Assembly: GCA_002731195.1 (NCBI GenBank)
Contig: PCAI01000042.1
Span: 1-9,704 of the forward strand
Direction: 5' to 3'
Origin: Methanobacteriota archaeon
GTDB taxonomy: Archaea > Thermoplasmatota > Poseidoniia > Poseidoniales > Thalassarchaeaceae
DNA length: 9,704 bases
The translations under genes and the position numbers were made by a program. Shown here piece by piece: positions 7,007 to 9,704 of the stretch. Position 1 is the first letter of the stretch. Every line of letters starts with the position of its first letter. A model generated the notes under the pieces. It was not told the origin of the DNA and did no database searches. It saw nothing but the letters and a program-made list of their open reading frames with translations.

Positions 7007-7924
7007 ATGAGATTTACAATAATAGCAGAAATGAATGGAGATTTACTACATCCAACAACATATCAGTTAATAGGAGCTATATCAGAGATTGGTTCTGAAT
7101 CAATAGTTATTTGTCCGAATGGAAAAGGCTCTTCTGAAGCATCGAAAATAAAAGGAGTAGAAAAAATAATCTCAGTTAACGGAGATTGTTTTGATTTATT
7201 CGATGGTAGCGCCTGGGCTTCTGCGATTAATTCAGTTTGTGAAGGCACCATAGTAGCATCAGCATCTCCCAATGGAAGAGAAATTGGTTCAATAATCGCA
7301 GCAAAGAGGAAAATCCCAATAATACAGGACGTTACTGCAATTTCATCGGGAATTACAGTTACTAGGCCGATTTATTCCGGTAAAGCTACAGAAACTCTGA
7401 AAATTAATGGAGATTCGGTGATAACTTTGAGGCCGAATGCGTTTGAAAGTGCAGAAGTAGGCAATGATGCCCCTATTAGTATAGTGGACCAAACATCGGA
7501 TGTGAGAGTTGCAGTTATTGAGGCAATTAATAAAGCAAGTGAGCGTTTAGATGTTACCGAGGCAGATATTATCATATCAGGAGGTCGCGGGATGGGTTCA
7601 ATAGACAATTTTTCTCACCTAGAGAGTATGGCCGATACCCTAGGTGCTGCCGTAGGAGCCAGTAGAGCAGTAGTGGACGAATGGGGTATGCCCCATAGAA
7701 TGCAAGTAGGGCAAACTGGAAAGACTGTTTCTCCTTCATTGTATATTGCAGTCGGTATTTCTGGGGCTATTCAGCATCTAGCAGGAATGAGGTCTAGCAA
7801 ATATATTGTCGCGATAAATAAAGATCCTGATGCACCTATCTTTACTGTTGCTGATTATGGAATTGTAGCATCATGGGAAGAAGCTCTGCCTATTCTTAAA
7901 TCAGAATTAATGAAATTGTCTTAG
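7007..7924 (+). CDS. etfA: Electron transfer flavoprotein, alpha subunit
   Basis: EtfA carries the FAD of the ETF heterodimer. The 305 residues are about the standard length. The N-terminal half, about 1-180, is the EtfB-like fold with family segments such as GSIIAAKRKIPIIQDV at 94-109 and RPIYSGKA at 120-127. The C-terminal FAD domain is well conserved: SGGRGMGS at 191-198, GAAVGASRAVVDEWGMPH at 213-230, QVGQTGKTVSP at 233-243, ISGAIQHLAGM at 251-261 and INKDPDAPIF at 270-279, all direct FAD-binding motifs of the family. The usual YGIVGD near the end reads YGIVAS here, a mild departure. It is nine bases downstream of etfB, in the same frame, and ends with TAG at 7922-7924, overlapping the opposite-strand purF stop. 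Together with gcdH this forms an acyl-CoA oxidation and electron transfer operon. No ETF:quinone oxidoreductase is in the window. Confidence 0.96.
   Translation: MRFTIIAEMNGDLLHPTTYQLIGAISEIGSESIVICPNGKGSSEASKIKGVEKIISVNGDCFDLFDGSAWASAINSVCEGTIVASASPNGREIGSIIAAKRKIPIIQDVTAISSGITVTRPIYSGKATETLKINGDSVITLRPNAFESAEVGNDAPISIVDQTSDVRVAVIEAINKASERLDVTEADIIISGGRGMGSIDNFSHLESMADTLGAAVGASRAVVDEWGMPHRMQVGQTGKTVSPSLYIAVGISGAIQHLAGMRSSKYIVAINKDPDAPIFTVADYGIVASWEEALPILKSELMKLS
7921..7924. other. Four-base convergent stop-codon overlap of etfA and purF
   Basis: The sequence TTAG contains the etfA stop TAG (7922-7924, plus strand) and the purF stop TAA (7923-7921, minus strand). There is no room for an intergenic terminator, so each transcript must end inside the opposing gene or be antisense to it. 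Confidence 0.9.
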
Positions 7925-9423
7925 AAAGATGTTGATGTTTTCGCTTTATCATTCCTTATTCTCTCTATCTTTTGGAGATATGCTTCATTAATTCCTCCAG
8001 TTACATAGATTCCATTAAAGCATGAGCAGTCAAAACTAGCAAGATCATGATCTCCTACCGATAAGCATGCTTCAACAAGATCATCTAGTCTTTGGTAAAA
8101 TAACAAATCAGCGCCGATAGCCTCACAGATTTCCTCATTATTTCTATTGTATGCAACGTATTCGGTTTTTGCTGGCATGTCTATTCCGTAAACATTAGGA
8201 TGGATTATTGGAGGAGAACAGGAAGCAAAATATACCTTTTTCGCACCTGCGTCTCGAGCCATTTGAACTATCCTACGTGAAGTATTTCCTCTAACTATGC
8301 TGTCATCAACTATCAAAATAATTTTATTATTGAATTCTCCCTCAATAGTATTCAATTTCTTTCTAACAGAATCTTTTCTTACAGATTGCCCTGGCATTAA
8401 GAAAGTCCGGCCAATATATCTATTTTTGACAAATCCTTCTCTGTAAGGTACGCCCAAATGCTTTGCTAAATCCAGAGCTGCAATCCTTCCACTATCGGGA
8501 ACAGGAATTACAGATTCTATCCCATGACTAGGAAGTTTTTCAGATATTCTTTTTGCGAGTAATTCACCCATCCTGAGTCTTGCATCATGTACAGAAATTC
8601 CATCTATTACAGAATCAGGTCTTGCAAAATAAACATGTTCAAAAATACATGGACGATGTGATATTTCTGGATGACAAATTTTGGAAGATATAGTGCCATC
8701 AATTCTGACTACAACCGCCTCACCCGGTTCAATATCTCGATCGGGAGTGAATCCAAGTGCCGTGCATGCAACACTCTCTGATGCGATTAATACTTCCGTA
8801 AAATCTTCTAATTCATTTTTACCCATAAATAGAGGTCTGATGCCATGAGGGTCACGGAAAGCAATAAGCCCCCACCCGGTTATTAGTGCCGTAACGCTAT
8901 AACTACCTTCGACTCTTAGATGAAGTCTTTTAATTGCCCTAAATATATCATCTTCTAGTAATGACTCCATTCCTCCTGGCCTACCATTAAGTGAACGTTG
9001 AATTTCAGCAGCGAATAGGTTTAGAAGAGCTTCTGAATCTGAACTGGTATTCACTTTTCTGTGGTCATATTCAAGCAATCCATTTATTATATCATCATTA
9101 TTATTGAGGTTGCCATTATGTGCAATACTGACTCCAAATGGAGTATTGGTGTAGAATGGTTGTGCTTCGTCCGCAGAATTCGAACCTGCAGTAGGGTATC
9201 TAACATGTCCTATTCCCATCGATCCAGTTAATTTTTGCATATGTTTCTCTGTGAAAACGTCGCGTACAAGTCCGTTCGCCCTTCTGTGGGTGATATTTTT
9301 TGAGTCACTAGTTACTATGCCTGCTGCATCTTGGCCTCGGTGTTGTAAAACTAACATCCCATCATATATCATGGATGCCGTATGAGAATTTGGGTGGCCG
9401 ACAATTCCGATGATCCCGCACAT
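7921..9423 (-). CDS. purF: Amidophosphoribosyltransferase, bacterial (E. coli-like) type
   Basis: PurF makes 5-phosphoribosylamine from PRPP and glutamine, the first committed step of purine synthesis. The 500-residue protein has an N-terminal glutamine amidohydrolase domain (about 1-235) and a C-terminal phosphoribosyltransferase domain. MCGI places the nucleophilic cysteine directly after the initiator methionine, so there is no propeptide. LQHRGQDAAGI at 26-36, GHVRYPTAGS at 72-81, AHNGNL at 101-106 and SSDSE at 127-131 mark the glutaminase site. IVDDSIVRGNTS at 371-382 is the PRPP-binding loop. Motifs such as FVKNRYIGRTFLMPGQ at 331-346 and NVYGIDMP at 410-417 follow the E. coli enzyme closely, over its full length (505 residues), unlike the Bacillus-type enzyme with a propeptide and iron-sulfur cluster. 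Base composition matches its neighbours, so any transfer from bacteria is old. It lies 60 bp after rpl37e, on the same strand. Confidence 0.96.
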   Translation of the reverse strand: MCGIIGIVGHPNSHTASMIYDGMLVLQHRGQDAAGIVTSDSKNITHRRANGLVRDVFTEKHMQKLTGSMGIGHVRYPTAGSNSADEAQPFYTNTPFGVSIAHNGNLNNNDDIINGLLEYDHRKVNTSSDSEALLNLFAAEIQRSLNGRPGGMESLLEDDIFRAIKRLHLRVEGSYSVTALITGWGLIAFRDPHGIRPLFMGKNELEDFTEVLIASESVACTALGFTPDRDIEPGEAVVVRIDGTISSKICHPEISHRPCIFEHVYFARPDSVIDGISVHDARLRMGELLAKRISEKLPSHGIESVIPVPDSGRIAALDLAKHLGVPYREGFVKNRYIGRTFLMPGQSVRKDSVRKKLNTIEGEFNNKIILIVDDSIVRGNTSRRIVQMARDAGAKKVYFASCSPPIIHPNVYGIDMPAKTEYVAYNRNNEEICEAIGADLLFYQRLDDLVEACLSVGDHDLASFDCSCFNGIYVTGGINEAYLQKIERIRNDKAKTSTSF

Positions 9424-9483
9424 CGAATACCAAAGCGTCCTCTGGGACTAAGGACTTAGGCATTTCTAGAGAAACAGATTAAA
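9424..9483 (-). promoter_or_regulatory. rpl37e-purF spacer with nested short inverted repeats
   Basis: The 60 bp between the L37e stop and the purF ATG contain two overlapping short inverted repeats: GTCC-TCTG-GGAC at 9437-9448 and CTAAG-GA-CTTAG at 9448-9459. They lie 14-36 bases upstream of the purF ATG, where an operator or leader hairpin could act. No Shine-Dalgarno motif precedes the purF start. The stems are only 4-5 bp, so chance occurrence is a fair alternative. Confidence 0.3.
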
Positions 9484-9666
9484 TTAGCGTTGATACATTG
9501 ATCTATTTCTTTTATTCCAACGATATTTCCTTATTTTTGCAGTAGCGCCATAACCACAGGATGCACAAACAGATTTCTGTTTATGATAAGAATGACGGCC
9601 ACATCAACGGCATCTAATATGAGTTGACTTCTGTCTTTTTCCCATACTCGGCGTACCTTTGGACAT
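9484..9666 (-). pseudogene. rpl37e: Ribosomal protein L37e, interrupted by an in-frame UGA at codon 21
   Basis: L37e is a small zinc-binding protein of the archaeal and eukaryal large ribosomal subunit and is absent from bacteria. From the ATG at 9666 the frame begins MSKGTPSMGKRQKSTHIRC, the standard L37e start, and ends with TAA at 9484, spanning 60 codons plus the stop. The four zinc-ligand cysteines are C19, C22, C34 and C37, in C-R-stop-C-G followed by SYHKQKSVCASCGYG. Codon 21, at 9606-9604, is TGA where the family has arginine (CRRCG). A single base change from CGA or AGA would explain it. Everything after it is conserved in frame, so the damage is a point event and not decay. The gene is preceded by AAGGAGTG as a ribosome binding site and followed by purF. 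The gene identity is clear. Whether the stop is a sequence error, a real mutation or read through cannot be told from this window. Confidence 0.88.
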
Positions 9667-9704
9667 ACATAACACTCCTTGAAGACAACGCGGCCACCGA
9701 CCAA
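9667..9704 (-). promoter_or_regulatory. Upstream edge of rpl37e with its ribosome binding site
   Basis: The minus strand carries AAGGAGTG at 9680-9673, six bases before the L37e ATG, a good ribosome binding site. The remaining bases to the edge are GC-richer than the rest of the window and contain no stop in any minus-strand frame, so I cannot tell whether an upstream gene ends here. In many archaea an LSm gene precedes rpl37e, but I do not recognise an LSm C-terminus in these bases. Confidence 0.55.

Noticed and set aside
6995..9606. Possible reassignment of UGA to a sense codon in this organism
   Set aside because: gcdH and etfB end with TGA at exactly the positions family lengths predict, and etfA has its own strong ribosome binding site right after the etfB TGA. 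All other genes stay free of internal TGA. One interrupted gene is not enough.
9484..9666. Selenocysteine at the UGA of L37e
   Set aside because: The position is occupied by arginine in the family, not cysteine; the zinc cysteines on both sides are present. Selenocysteine there would make no structural sense and I saw no SECIS-like hairpin.
1..9704. CRISPR arrays, tRNA genes, insertion sequences or long repeats
   Set aside because: The gaps are short (200 bp or less) and no periodic repeats, cloverleaf-like sequence or transposase motifs were seen by eye.

Overview
The window reads as a stretch of chromosome from an uncultivated, AT-rich, heterotrophic archaeon, most likely a planktonic euryarchaeon of the Marine Group II/III (Poseidoniales) type. 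The archaeal signals are an archaeal/eukaryal-type tyrosyl-tRNA synthetase, ribosomal protein L37e (absent from bacteria), a small protein resembling the archaeal DUF5611 family, and GGTGAT-type ribosome binding sites. They sit among genes of bacterial flavour: an E. coli-like PurF, a long bacterial-type HMG-CoA synthase, acyl-CoA dehydrogenases and ETF. That mixture fits Marine Group II/III, but the lineage is an inference; no rRNA is present.

Layout from left to right. (1) The N-terminal 73 codons of a GcvH-like lipoyl-carrier protein, minus strand, cut by the window edge. (2) Divergent to it, a short-chain-type acyl-CoA dehydrogenase on the plus strand. (3) Convergent with that, a minus-strand cluster transcribed as DUF5611-like gene, tyrS, HMG-CoA synthase. 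(4) An AT-rich divergent promoter region of about 200 bp. (5) A plus-strand cluster gcdH-etfB-etfA: glutaryl-CoA dehydrogenase with both subunits of its likely electron acceptor. (6) Convergent with etfA, and sharing a 4-bp stop-codon overlap with it, a minus-strand pair rpl37e-purF. Genes are tightly packed and no gene-free stretch exceeds about 200 bp. I saw no tRNA, rRNA, CRISPR array, insertion sequence or long repeat.

Functional logic. GcdH and the acyl-CoA dehydrogenase oxidise acyl-CoAs from amino-acid and fatty-acid breakdown and pass electrons to EtfAB, which would hand them to a membrane ETF:quinone oxidoreductase not in this window. HMG-CoA synthase feeds the mevalonate route to archaeal isoprenoid lipids. 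TyrRS, L37e and PurF are housekeeping genes for translation and purine synthesis.

The most notable point is the L37e gene at the right end. All four zinc-ligand cysteines and both termini are intact, but codon 21 is an in-frame UGA between the first two cysteines. UGA is the normal terminator of gcdH and etfB nearby, so this is a point nonsense change, a sequence error or, less likely, recoding. Apart from this I see no evidence of an undescribed multi-gene system; the window is largely an ordinary metabolic and housekeeping region.
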